DNA of 64,000 nt, taken from assembly GCA_947173495.1 (NCBI GenBank), contig CAMWFQ010000014.1, positions 62,001 to 126,000 on the forward strand. The letters run 5' to 3'. This document shows positions 44,535 through 52,261 of this stretch, piece by piece. Position 1 is the stretch's first letter, and each line of letters starts with the position of its first letter. Origin of the DNA: an uncultured Lachnospiraceae bacterium. GTDB taxonomy: Bacteria; Bacillota; Clostridia; Lachnospirales; Lachnospiraceae. Position numbers and translations under genes: made by a program. The notes beneath the pieces are model-generated. The model worked only from the letters and a program-made list of their open reading frames with translations, had not been told where the DNA came from and ran no database searches.

Positions 44535-45704
44535 CTGGCACTGAAAAAGTATGGAGTAGTATATACGCCGGATAGGCTTGCGGATTTTGTTGCCAAGCTT
44601 TTGTCAGAAGAAATGAAAAAAGACTCTGTTGATGGTGGAATGATTCTGGATCCAGCTTGTGGTGAATGTGCACTTTTAAAAGCGGCAGAAAAAGAGTGTG
44701 GTTCTCAATACAAGTATTACGGAATTGATGTAGATAAAGAGGTGGTTTTTCGTAACGCTAAGGGAAGAATTCTCGTGTGCAATGATAGTATTTTACCAAA
44801 AAACGTAAAAAAGAATACCGATAAATATTGGATAGAGAAGCTTGGTAGAGTACAAGCCATCATTGCAAATCCACCTTGGAGTTCTGAAAAAATATACAGT
44901 AGAGAACAACTGAGCGATGCAGGTTTTGATTTGATAAAAGGTCAGTATGACAGTTATGTGCTATTTGTAGATTTGGCATATAAAATTATAGCTGATGGAG
45001 GGTACTTTGCATTTATTTTACCTGATTCATTGTTCGATGCTCAGAACATAAGTCTTCGAGAGTTTCTGGTAAGAAACACAGAAATTAAGATTATAGCCCG
45101 GCTTGGTGAAAAAATTTTCAGTGAAGTCAATAGAGCTACAACAGTAATAATCTGTAAAAAAGTTGTTCCAACTGATATTTGCAAAACAAAGTGTTTTAGA
45201 TTAACGACTGATGATAGGAAAGCATTTTTGAATGGAGAAAACACTCTGTATTATTATTATTATATAGAGGGTTTCCACAAGGTTACTCAAAGTAGATTTT
45301 GTCGGAATGGTAATTACTTGTTCGATATTGACATCAGAGAAGAAGAGGAAATTTTAATAAGTAAAATAAGGGAACAAGGAGTTGATTGGAAAGATTTATT
45401 TCTATTTGGACGAGGTGTAGAGATTTCTAAGACGGGAAATGTTGTTTGCTGTCCTCATTGTGGAATGGCCCAGGGCTATAAAAAGAAGCAGTTAGAGGAA
45501 GGAAAGAAAAGCTGTTCTTTTTGTGAAAGATTCATTCCTGTAACGAGTGATACCGTTCAAAGTGTTGTTTCAAAGAAAAGGATTAAAAACAGCGTAGCGT
45601 TATATGTGCAGGAAAGAAATTTAAAAAGTGTTTTCGGGAGGGGACAAAAAGCCCCCTGCTGGGAACATCAAGGAGGACAAAGAGAAGTTCACGGAGAAGA
45701 ATGA
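44535..45704 (+). CDS. N6-adenine DNA methylase, truncated
   Basis: Eco57I/TaqI-type methyltransferase: KKYGVVYTPDRLADFVAKLL opening, motif I LDPACGECALL, motif IV IIANPPWSS, and TaqI-like specificity region GRGVEISKTGNVVCCPHCG. No ATG/GTG/TTG lies before the conserved opening in this frame (frame opens at 44502), so CTG 44535 with AGGGGG 8 nt upstream is the best guess; TTG 44601 would lose the YTP motif. The tail after about 45635 (RGQKAPCWEHQGG) is unlike the family and indicates truncation by a junction. No partner endonuclease seen. Confidence 0.7.
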   Translation: MALKKYGVVYTPDRLADFVAKLLSEEMKKDSVDGGMILDPACGECALLKAAEKECGSQYKYYGIDVDKEVVFRNAKGRILVCNDSILPKNVKKNTDKYWIEKLGRVQAIIANPPWSSEKIYSREQLSDAGFDLIKGQYDSYVLFVDLAYKIIADGGYFAFILPDSLFDAQNISLREFLVRNTEIKIIARLGEKIFSEVNRATTVIICKKVVPTDICKTKCFRLTTDDRKAFLNGENTLYYYYYIEGFHKVTQSRFCRNGNYLFDIDIREEEEILISKIREQGVDWKDLFLFGRGVEISKTGNVVCCPHCGMAQGYKKKQLEEGKKSCSFCERFIPVTSDTVQSVVSKKRIKNSVALYVQERNLKSVFGRGQKAPCWEHQGGQREVHGEE

Positions 45705-45857
45705 CGATGCCATTGCAGTGAACATGGGGCTAGAAAGGGCAATTCGATGCGGGAATGAGAAAGGAGAATCCGTTTATGATTCTAGGGAGCTTGTGATCCT
45801 CTGACAGGGGCAAATCTGTGATGCAGGTTGAAGATTCACGGATGTGGGGAAGTACTG
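45705..45857 (+). pseudogene. short coding fragment after the methylase
   Basis: A frame crossing the end of the methylase (about 45645-45804) reads GNIKEDKEKFTEKNDDAIAV... and ends with TGA; no start or ribosome-binding site. Looks like the remains of another mobile-element gene joined here. Unrecognised. Confidence 0.3.
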
Positions 45858-45888
45858 AAAAAAGAGAGCCGGGGCAGAACCCCGGCTC
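45858..45888 (-). terminator. terminator of the Abi gene
   Basis: GAGCCGGGG (45866-45874) with CCCCGGCTC (45880-45888); on the minus strand followed by TCTTTTTTC. Confidence 0.9.
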
Positions 45889-45966
45889 CAGACCGCCCAC
45901 AGTATTGCGCCGGAAATCGGCTCGTGGGAGAAGTCGTAGATAGTATATGCGGCTGTGGAGATATTA

Positions 45967-46848
45967 TTATATTTTTTGTTGCCAGTCACTGCGGAAACCG
46001 TAATAATCCATCCGGACAAAGGGATACTTTTCTGTCAATGCAATGACAGATTTCTTCATTTCATTGAATTTATCGGCAGAAAGCAGTCGTTTCATGACGA
46101 GAAAGAAACCATAAAAATGTGCATTGTCAATATTTCCGCTGCTGTCCTTCATCAGCAGCGCCTTTTCCCTTTTGTTGAGGGAGGGCTTCTGCTCAAAAAG
46201 GCGGTTATAGATCCGGCTTCCGTGTGCACACAGATTGCGGATGATCGTCATGCTGTGCATATAGCTTCCGAGGATAGAAGCCCCCTTGTTCATAGTCAGA
46301 CCAAAAGTATGAGCAACGGCATCCTTGATGGGTTGCTCAGAAATAGAGTATAAAAACGAGATGTCGGATATAGTAAATAAATCAACGTATGCCCATAAGG
46401 GAATATCCTGCTGTAGATCATTCACAAAGTGTTTCAGATAGGCTTCATGGGGGAGCCGGCTCATTTTCTGCTGCTCTGCTTTGGCGATGATTTCTTTGTG
46501 TTTGGTTTTGTTGGTAAAAAAGTTAAGGTCAAGATAGCCGACAGACCCGTGAACTTTTGTGAATTCATAAGCATATACGGATTTCATCTGCACTTCGATC
46601 ACTTCAAGATATTGGAGGATGATGTGCCTGAGTTCATGGTCAAAGTGATAAATATCAACAATATTTTGGAATGCTACAGATTTGGAAAAGACGTTATTTT
46701 TACGGAGGGTCAGCGAATAGCCGCTGATACGGTAGTAATTATTGTGCAGCAGGAAATCTTTTGCCTGGCATTCATCATTGATGGTGAGACCGCGGGAACG
46801 GAGGATTTCCAGCTGTTCTTCAATTGTCTTAAAATCCTTATCTGCCAT
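45967..46848 (-). CDS. Abi_2 (AbiD/AbiF-like) abortive-infection protein
   Basis: 293-residue Abi_2 family protein. Family opening DFKTIEEQLEILRSRGL and LLHNNYYRISGYSL. The HEPN-type RNase motif RNLCAHGSRIYNR (R-x4-H) lies near residue 210. Such proteins abort phage infection, probably by RNA cleavage. ATG 46848 follows AAGGAGC. Own strong promoter and terminator, so an independent cargo gene of element B that could protect the cell while the element persists. Confidence 0.88.
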   Translation of the reverse strand: MADKDFKTIEEQLEILRSRGLTINDECQAKDFLLHNNYYRISGYSLTLRKNNVFSKSVAFQNIVDIYHFDHELRHIILQYLEVIEVQMKSVYAYEFTKVHGSVGYLDLNFFTNKTKHKEIIAKAEQQKMSRLPHEAYLKHFVNDLQQDIPLWAYVDLFTISDISFLYSISEQPIKDAVAHTFGLTMNKGASILGSYMHSMTIIRNLCAHGSRIYNRLFEQKPSLNKREKALLMKDSSGNIDNAHFYGFFLVMKRLLSADKFNEMKKSVIALTEKYPFVRMDYYGFRSDWQQKI

Positions 46849-46924
46849 ATCATTGCTCCTTATAAACAAAACGCCCTCAAGTGTGCGTGTGTTTCCACAG
46901 AGGCCTGAGGGAGATGTTACATAA

Positions 46925-46952
46925 ATAATACCACAAAACAGAAAAATGTCAA
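46925..46952 (-). promoter_or_regulatory. sigma-A promoter of the Abi gene
   Basis: TTGACA (46952-46947), 16-bp spacer, TATTAT (46930-46925), minus strand. Confidence 0.85.
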
Positions 46953-47010
46953 GGAACAGGATTTCTGTTTTTGAAAATTCGGGAGACGGAAATGGGTAAG
47001 ATCATATTGA

Positions 47011-47292
47011 GGATATTCAGAAGGCGGAAAGCCGGAACTGTTTGAAGATGACGTTTTTAAAATTTCTATTCCTTTGAGTAAAATAGCGGCAGATTCAGCA
47101 AAGGAAAATAAGACATTATCTAAAAGAGAACAGAAAATTTATGATATGATTTGTGAAAATATTCATTTGTCAGTGGAGCAGGTTATGGCGGAACTGGATA
47201 TTTCGAGAGCAACCGTATTTAGAGATTACGCAAAAATTAAAAGAGTTACAGGTGCATCCTATGATAAAAACACCTCAACATGGACTTTATAA
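47011..47292 (+). pseudogene. C-terminal HTH fragment of an AlbA/AAA_4-type protein
   Basis: Frame reads ...KPELFEDDVFKISIPLSKIA, then KREQKIYDMICENIHLSVEQ and a helix-turn-helix (VMAELDISRATVFRDYAKIK) to TAA. This matches the end of the ATP-binding AlbA_2-type regulators. The front is missing; a short product from TTG 47074 (72 residues, HTH only) is possible. Might still bind DNA next to the GTCTCA array. Confidence 0.55.
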
Positions 47293-47299
47293 AATCTCT

Positions 47300-47370
47300 G
47301 TCTCATTTCAGTCTCATGTAGTCTCAAATCAGTCTCATTTTTTCATATAATTTTGAGACTGACTTGAGAC
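47300..47370. repeat. phased GTCTCA repeat array at the end of element B
   Basis: GTCTCA at 47300, 47311, 47321 and 47332 (spacing 11, 10, 11 bp), then inverted TGAGAC at 47354 and 47365 (11 bp). CAGTCTCA and TGAGACTG can form a hairpin (about 47331-47361). One-turn spacing puts all copies on one face of the helix. Ends 90 bp from the exon 1 junction. Confidence 0.7.
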
Positions 47371-47459
47371 TGAAAGCGTTGATTCGTTGACGGATTATAA
47401 AATGAAGAAGACCTGTTTTATCATATTTTTCATGTTGCTTTTACGAAATCGCCCCATCC

Positions 47460-47464
47460 GCTGC
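47460..47464. other. element B junction core, right copy
   Basis: GCTGC, direct repeat of 41442-41446, located at codons 134-135 of cotJC. Confidence 0.65.
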
Positions 47465-47863
47465 CATATCCTCAAACAAATCCGTAATGGCATCTCCCTT
47501 TGACTGGAATTCACAGCTGTTAAAAGGAATGCCTCCGGCGGCCATAGGCCAGATCCCGGTGGTGTGATCCACATAATAATTTGCAAAGCCTGATTTTTCT
47601 ATCTCTTCCATGGACAGGTTCCGGGTCAGCTGATGGACAATGGTGGATACCATTTCAAGATGGGCCAGTTCTTCTGTACCGATATCCGTCAAAACAGCGG
47701 CTACTTCCCTGTAGGGCATGGAATAGCGCTGAGAAATATAGCGCATAGAGGCACCAAGTTCGCCATCCGGTCCGCCGTACTGAGACATGATCGCCTGGGC
47801 GAGTTTTGCATTAGGTTCCTTGATATTGACAGGATACTGTAATCGCTTTTCATAATTCCACAT
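47460..47863 (-). CDS. cotJC: cotJC exon 1 (codons 1-135)
   Basis: Spore-coat protein of the manganese-catalase family, N-terminal two thirds: MWNYEKRLQYPVNIKEPN start, LTDIGTEELAHLEMVSTI with the first metal-binding ExxH, and ITDLFEDMAA at the break. In element-bearing DNA translation leaves homology after codon 135 and ends five codons later at TAA 47443-47441 (DGAIS), giving a 140-residue truncated product lacking the second metal site. Follows cotJB by 3 bp with AAGGAGGATG. Full length after two excisions would be 202 residues; Bacillus subtilis CotJC is about 189. Confidence 0.92.
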
Positions 47864-47866
47864 AAA

Positions 47867-48136
47867 TTAACATCCTCCTTCCCAGGGCCAGGGCTGGGTT
47901 GCCCATTTCCATTCATTCTGTTTGCAGCTGTCAGCGTCGGAAATCCTCAAAGGACCGTATTTCGCAGCATATTCCCGCATAGCCTGATTCTGCATACGGA
48001 CATAATGGTTGAGATACTCCATAGCCTCTTTATCAGTGGGATGGGTATCAAGATACTCTGTCATTTCCACCACGACGAATCCGATAACGCCAATATCATG
48101 AAACAGCCTTTGCTGGTCATTGTTCTGCATGGTCAT
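47867..48136 (-). CDS. cotJB: spore coat protein CotJB
   Basis: Small spore-coat protein: DIGVIGFVVVEMTEYLDTHP and YGPLRISDADSCKQNEWKW...WPWEGG are the family sequence. ATG 48136 overlaps the cotJA stop (ATGA) and has GGAAGGAG 9 nt upstream; ATG 48145 would touch the ribosome-binding site. 89 residues, typical. Middle gene of the cotJABC operon. Confidence 0.94.
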   Translation of the reverse strand: MTMQNNDQQRLFHDIGVIGFVVVEMTEYLDTHPTDKEAMEYLNHYVRMQNQAMREYAAKYGPLRISDADSCKQNEWKWATQPWPWEGGC

Positions 48137-48303
48137 TTTACACATCTCCTTCCTGTAAAGGGCTTTTCAAGTTCAGGGAAAATAGTGCCTGCATCATAGG
48201 CTTTATCGAGATTTTCAAAAACACTGGTAAGATGCTGCCATGGAACATACGCCATTGCCAGCGGAAAACGGTCAAAATATTCATTAAAACTGTAATCCTG
48301 CAT
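48133..48303 (-). CDS. cotJA: spore coat protein CotJA
   Basis: 56-residue coat-associated protein: LAMAYVPWQHLTSVFENLDKAYDAGTIFPEL is diagnostic (positions 48160-48270). ATG 48303 with AGGAG 5 nt upstream. First gene of cotJABC; upstream on the minus strand CATACTAT (48349-48342) resembles a sporulation sigma -10 (cotJABC is sigma-E dependent in Bacillus), but no clear -35 was found. Confidence 0.93.
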   Translation of the reverse strand: MQDYSFNEYFDRFPLAMAYVPWQHLTSVFENLDKAYDAGTIFPELEKPFTGRRCVK

Positions 48304-48433
48304 AAATTCTCCTCTCATAAATTAGAAAGTAATCTAATAGTATAGTATGATCAGGAACTTTTCAGGTTCCGGTCTGGTCTGGTTTTTCTTTTGTCAGACG
48401 TCATTTTCGGCGGGGGTTCCGCTCGTGCTTGCC

Positions 48434-48462
48434 TTGCAGAAACTGTCAAATAATAGTAAAAT
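48434..48462 (+). promoter_or_regulatory. sigma-A promoter of the K+ channel gene
   Basis: TTGCAG (48434-48439), 17-bp spacer, TAAAAT (48457-48462). Divergent from cotJABC. Confidence 0.7.
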
Positions 48463-48498
48463 AACAGAACACGGAACAACTGCAGAGGAGGGATAGGG

Positions 48499-49692
48499 AT
48501 GCAGGAGGCAGGGAGAAGACGGATCTTTGATATCATTCAGATCGGCTATGATGAGGACTGGCCGAGCCGTGCGTTTGATCTGACGCTGATGCTCATGATT
48601 CTGATCAATTTGTTCATTGCTGTTTATGCGACCTTTGACAGCTCGGAACCGTATATGGGAATTCTGGGGATGATAGAACTGGCGACGGTAGTGCTCTTTG
48701 CGGTAGAATACGGGCTGCGTATCTGGACGGCAGAGTATCTGTATCCTGGTCTTTCCGGGAAAAAAGCAATCCTGAAATATATGACTTCTTTTAACGGGAT
48801 CATAGATATGCTGGCATTTTTACCCTATTTTCTTCCTTTCTTTTTTCCAACCGGTGTTGTAGCCTTTCGAATGTTCCGGGTAGTGCGGATTTTCAGACTG
48901 TTTCGAGTAAATGCCTATTATGATGCGCTGAATGTGATCGGAGATGTCATACACAGTAAAAAGGATCAGATTTTGTCGTCTATATTTATTATTCTTGTGC
49001 TTATGACAGCCTCATCTCTTTGCATGTACAGTCTGGAGCATGAGGCTCAGCCGGAGGTATTTCAAAACGCTTTTTCCGGTTTCTGGTGGGCGGTATCGAC
49101 TCTTTTGACGGTGGGATACGGAGATATTTATCCAATCACCATTCCGGGAAGGATATTCGGTATTATCATTACCTTTCTGGGAGTGGGCATGGTGGCGATT
49201 CCTACCGGTATCTTATCTGCCGGATTCGTGGAGCAGTATACACGGATGAAAAGCTTAAAGGATTATTCGATGGAAACAAATATCCGATTCGTGCGTCTTG
49301 AAATACAGGAGAATCATCCATGGAGGGGACAGAAAGTCAGTGAGCTCTGCCTTCCGCCGGGACTTCTGATTGCAGTGATCCAGCGAATGGGAGAGGTGGT
49401 AGTTCCCAGAGGAGATTCTGTTATCATGAAAGGAGATTATGTGGTTTTGGGGGCTGAGGGATACCAGGATGAGCTGGGAATCACCCTGAAGGAGATTACC
49501 TTAAAGGAGCATCATCCGTGGGTGAATCAGATGATACGGGATCTGGATATTTCCAGACAGACGCTGATCGTTATGGTTCACCGGAATGAAAAGCTGCTCA
49601 TTCCGGACGGCGGACTCAGACTTGAGACAGGAGATATGATTCTGATGTATACGAAAAAAAACTATCGCGATATGCAGACTCTGGAGATCTGA
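48499..49692 (+). CDS. voltage-gated-type potassium channel with TrkA-C domains
   Basis: 397-residue six-helix channel: S1 about residues 23-43, S4 with regularly spaced arginines FRMFRVVRIFRLFRV (about 117-131), pore helix and selectivity filter LLTVGYGD (about 205), S6 about 215-240. The cytoplasmic part holds two RCK/TrkA-C-like halves (about 265-330 and 338-395), which bind ligands or nucleotides. No C-terminal Rossmann TrkA-N. A K+ efflux or uptake role is inferred from the family. Confidence 0.9.
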   Translation: MQEAGRRRIFDIIQIGYDEDWPSRAFDLTLMLMILINLFIAVYATFDSSEPYMGILGMIELATVVLFAVEYGLRIWTAEYLYPGLSGKKAILKYMTSFNGIIDMLAFLPYFLPFFFPTGVVAFRMFRVVRIFRLFRVNAYYDALNVIGDVIHSKKDQILSSIFIILVLMTASSLCMYSLEHEAQPEVFQNAFSGFWWAVSTLLTVGYGDIYPITIPGRIFGIIITFLGVGMVAIPTGILSAGFVEQYTRMKSLKDYSMETNIRFVRLEIQENHPWRGQKVSELCLPPGLLIAVIQRMGEVVVPRGDSVIMKGDYVVLGAEGYQDELGITLKEITLKEHHPWVNQMIRDLDISRQTLIVMVHRNEKLLIPDGGLRLETGDMILMYTKKNYRDMQTLEI

Positions 49693-49729
49693 ATTTTATA
49701 TGCTGGGAGACAGGTTTTTGATCTCTTTA

Positions 49730-49758
49730 TTGTATGGGAAAAAAATGTATGATATAAT
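49730..49758 (+). promoter_or_regulatory. sigma-A promoter of the lactonase-like gene
   Basis: TTGTAT (49730-49735), 17-bp spacer, TATAAT (49753-49758). A GTGC/GCAC stem follows in the leader. Confidence 0.7.
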
Positions 49759-49892
49759 AGGAAATGTGCTGATATGCACACAGATCGTAAGGAAATTTCC
49801 CGTTTGTGGCGGTTTCTCTGTACGATATATTATAAAATTATAAGTAAGCCGTTGCGCGTCTGCCGCGTTACGTGTGCTGGGAGAGGTTCATG

Positions 49893-50960
49893 ATGGAAAA
49901 AGAAAAATACGTAGCTTATGTATCTACCTACACTTCAGGAAATAAGAGCAGTTTTGGAATACGGATATATGATGTGGATATGGAGAATGGCAGATTTCAC
50001 GAAAAAGATCAGATTGAAATCACGAATTCATCTTATGTGACCATTTCCCACAACCGCAAATATTTGTATTCCATCACGGATTTCGGTGTGGAAGCCAACC
50101 AGATACTGGAGGATGGAAGCCTTGCGGTGATCAACCGCGCATCCATTAATGGCATGAGAGGATGCTATCTTTCTACGGATTACGAGGACAAATTCCTTTT
50201 CGTAGCGGGCTATCATGATGCAAAGCTGACTGTCCTTAGGCTCCATGAGAACGGAAGGATCGGAGAGATCACAGATGAGATTTTTCACAAGGGACTGGGA
50301 AGTATTGCCGAGAGAAACTTCAGGCCCCACCTCAACTGTGCCAAGATGACCAGGGATAACCGGTTTTTATGTGTGGCGGACCTTGGGATGGATCATGTTG
50401 TTGTCTATGAAGTGAATCATCGTAACGGCAGACTGCGGCAGGTTGATATTATCAGAAGTGAGCAGGAGTCCGCTCCCCGTCATTTGAAGTTTTCTGAAGA
50501 TGGAAGGCTCCTTTATGTGGTGCATGAGTTGAAAAACTGTGTGGATGTATATACTTATAAAGTGGATGAAGTACATGGTATGCCGGTTTTTGAGAGAATC
50601 CAGAGCATTTCTACCTTAAATGATTATCATGCCGGCAGTTCAGCCGCAAGCGCGCTTAACTTTTCCAATGATTTTAAATATCTTTGCAGTTCCAATGCAG
50701 GGGATAACAGCGTTGTGCTGTATTCTGTTGACGAGCAGACGGGGCTGCTCACCAAGATTCTCTGCCTTCCGATCAGCGGAGACTATCCGAAGGACGCTGC
50801 ACTGTTTCCGGACAACAGACATCTGGTATCCTTAAACCAGGAGAGCAGCAGCATGACATTCTTTAACGTTGATATGGACCGGGGAACGATTGTTATGAAT
50901 GGACCGGAGATTAAGGTGGACAGACCGAACTGTGTGATCTTTTATCGTTTAAACAGCTAA
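49893..50960 (+). CDS. lactonase family beta-propeller protein
   Basis: Seven-bladed propeller of the YkgB/6-phosphogluconolactonase (Pgl) type: YVAYVSTYTSGNKSSFGIRIY start, repeated blade pattern (FLCVADLGMDHVVVYEV, PRHLKFSEDGRLLYVVHEL, FPDNRHLVSLNQESSSMTFF). 355 residues, typical. Two adjacent ATGs (49890, 49893); the second has the better spacing from GGGAGAGG. Substrate not known; 6-phosphogluconolactone is only one possibility. Confidence 0.82.
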   Translation: MEKEKYVAYVSTYTSGNKSSFGIRIYDVDMENGRFHEKDQIEITNSSYVTISHNRKYLYSITDFGVEANQILEDGSLAVINRASINGMRGCYLSTDYEDKFLFVAGYHDAKLTVLRLHENGRIGEITDEIFHKGLGSIAERNFRPHLNCAKMTRDNRFLCVADLGMDHVVVYEVNHRNGRLRQVDIIRSEQESAPRHLKFSEDGRLLYVVHELKNCVDVYTYKVDEVHGMPVFERIQSISTLNDYHAGSSAASALNFSNDFKYLCSSNAGDNSVVLYSVDEQTGLLTKILCLPISGDYPKDAALFPDNRHLVSLNQESSSMTFFNVDMDRGTIVMNGPEIKVDRPNCVIFYRLNS

Positions 50961-51137
50961 ATCGAGTAGGGAAGATTTTCTCCCTACTCGCGCGGGGGGG
51001 GGGTGTGTGCTGCGTAGCAGCAATTTTCCATACACACCCCTGTTTTTTCATGCGCAGCCCCATGCAGAGGGAGTACGCCGCTAAAGCGGCGCATGGGGCG
51101 CGCGGCGAGTAGTGGAAAAAAGCGTTCCCCTACTCGA
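50961..51137. repeat. two facing compound-hairpin repeats (family R1)
   Basis: Plus copy: CGAGTAGGGA (50963-50972) with TCCCTACTCG (50981-50990); outer GGGGTGTGT (51000-51008) with ACACACCCC (51032-51040), inner GCTGC-gta-GCAGC, unpaired AATTTTCCAT, then TGTTTTTT (terminator-like). It includes a run of ten G (50994-51003). Minus copy 51050-51136 is nearly identical to 23085-23170 and its first bases supply the aroC stop codon. Two convergent genes each end in a copy. Confidence 0.8.
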
Positions 51138-52233
51138 TTCGGTAAAAATCAATCAGATAGCTCATTCTTGCCGTCATGTTCATCATACAGGCGTCCAGAA
51201 TGGTGAGCGCTGTCATGGCTTCCACCACAACCACAGCCCTGGGAACAATCACTGGATCATGTCGGCCCTTGATAGCAATTTCTATGTTTTCAAAGTCTTT
51301 GTTTACGGTTTCCTGAGAGGAAAAGATAGAGGGGGTGGGTTTGACATGTGCTCTCAGGAGAAGCTGTGTCCCATCGCTGATCCCCCCCAGAATACCTCCC
51401 GCATGATTGGTCTTCTTGGTGATCTTTCTTTCCGTACAGACAAAGGCATCGTTGTTTTGTGACCCACGCGTCTGAGAGACCAGTGTCCCATCTCCGATCT
51501 CCACTGCTTTGACAGCGCCGATAGACATAATTCCTTTGGCAAGATTGGCATCCAGCTTTTCAAAAACAGGATCTCCTATTCCAGCAGGAAGGCCGGATAC
51601 GATACATTCAATGACGCCGCCGCTGGAGTCTTTGTTTTTCATACATTCAGACAGATAGGCCATAGCTCTTCTGTCAGCCTCTGGATCCGGCATGCAGGTA
51701 GGAGTAGTTAAAATGGCCTTACGGTCAAATCGGGCCGGATCTATGGAAACAGGTCCTATAGATTTGGTGTATGCAGTAAGCGTAATTCCCATTTCTTCCA
51801 ATATTTTAACTGCAATAGCGCCTGCGGCTACCCGTCCAATGGTTTCCCGGCCGGAAGAACGTCCGCCTCCCCGGTAATCGCGGAACCCATATTTTGCATC
51901 AAACGTAAAATCGGCATGCCCCGGTCTGTAGCAGGAAGCGATTTCGCTGTAGTCAGAGGATTTCTGCGATGTGTTGCGGACGATCAGAGAAACAGAAGTT
52001 CCGGTAGTACAGCCTTCAAAAACACCGGAAAGAATTTCCACCTCATCTGATTCTTTGCGGGGAGTGGAGACAGCGCTCTGTCCTGGTTTACGCCGGTCGA
52101 GATAGGGCTGAATATCTTCTTCGCTTAAGGGCAGTCCTGCGGGAATACCATCTACGATTACGCCCAGAGCTTTTCCGTGGGATTCCCCCCAGGTAGTTAT
52201 TTTGAATAGATTTCCATAGGTTGAACCTGCCAT
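51130..52233 (-). CDS. aroC: chorismate synthase
   Basis: Converts EPSP to chorismate with reduced FMN; last step of the shikimate pathway. Motifs GESHGKALGVIVDGIPAG, RPGHADFTFDAKYG(F)RDYRGGGRSS(G)RET (within residues 105-135), and RGSQNNDAF are clear. 367 residues, typical. The stop TAG is formed by the R1 repeat (ATCGAGTAG). Start overlaps in another frame a leader-like ORF that begins in the R2 element at 52333. Confidence 0.96.
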   Translation of the reverse strand: MAGSTYGNLFKITTWGESHGKALGVIVDGIPAGLPLSEEDIQPYLDRRKPGQSAVSTPRKESDEVEILSGVFEGCTTGTSVSLIVRNTSQKSSDYSEIASCYRPGHADFTFDAKYGFRDYRGGGRSSGRETIGRVAAGAIAVKILEEMGITLTAYTKSIGPVSIDPARFDRKAILTTPTCMPDPEADRRAMAYLSECMKNKDSSGGVIECIVSGLPAGIGDPVFEKLDANLAKGIMSIGAVKAVEIGDGTLVSQTRGSQNNDAFVCTERKITKKTNHAGGILGGISDGTQLLLRAHVKPTPSIFSSQETVNKDFENIEIAIKGRHDPVIVPRAVVVVEAMTALTILDACMMNMTARMSYLIDFYRIE

Positions 52234-52261
52234 AAGTATCCTCCATTCTTTTAAAGTAAAC

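Larger units (their letters stand above)
41442..47464 (-). mobile_element. intervening element B in cotJC (about 6.02 kb)
   Basis: 6018 bp between direct 5-bp cores. From the exon 2 side: a 10-bp hairpin (41469-41490), large serine recombinase, short ORF, gene-poor region, Phd-like antitoxin, DNA methylase, Abi_2 protein, an HTH fragment and a phased GTCTCA array next to exon 1. Joining at GCAGC gives GAT ATG GCA GCA GAG CAG, reproducing the CotJC family sequence (E-D-[IM]-A-A-E) without insertion or deletion. Confidence 0.82.

Noticed and set aside
35773-47464. Assembly artefact explaining the split cotJC
   Set aside because: Not excluded by sequence alone, but two clean element structures with matching cores, phases and recombinases are unlikely to arise by misassembly.
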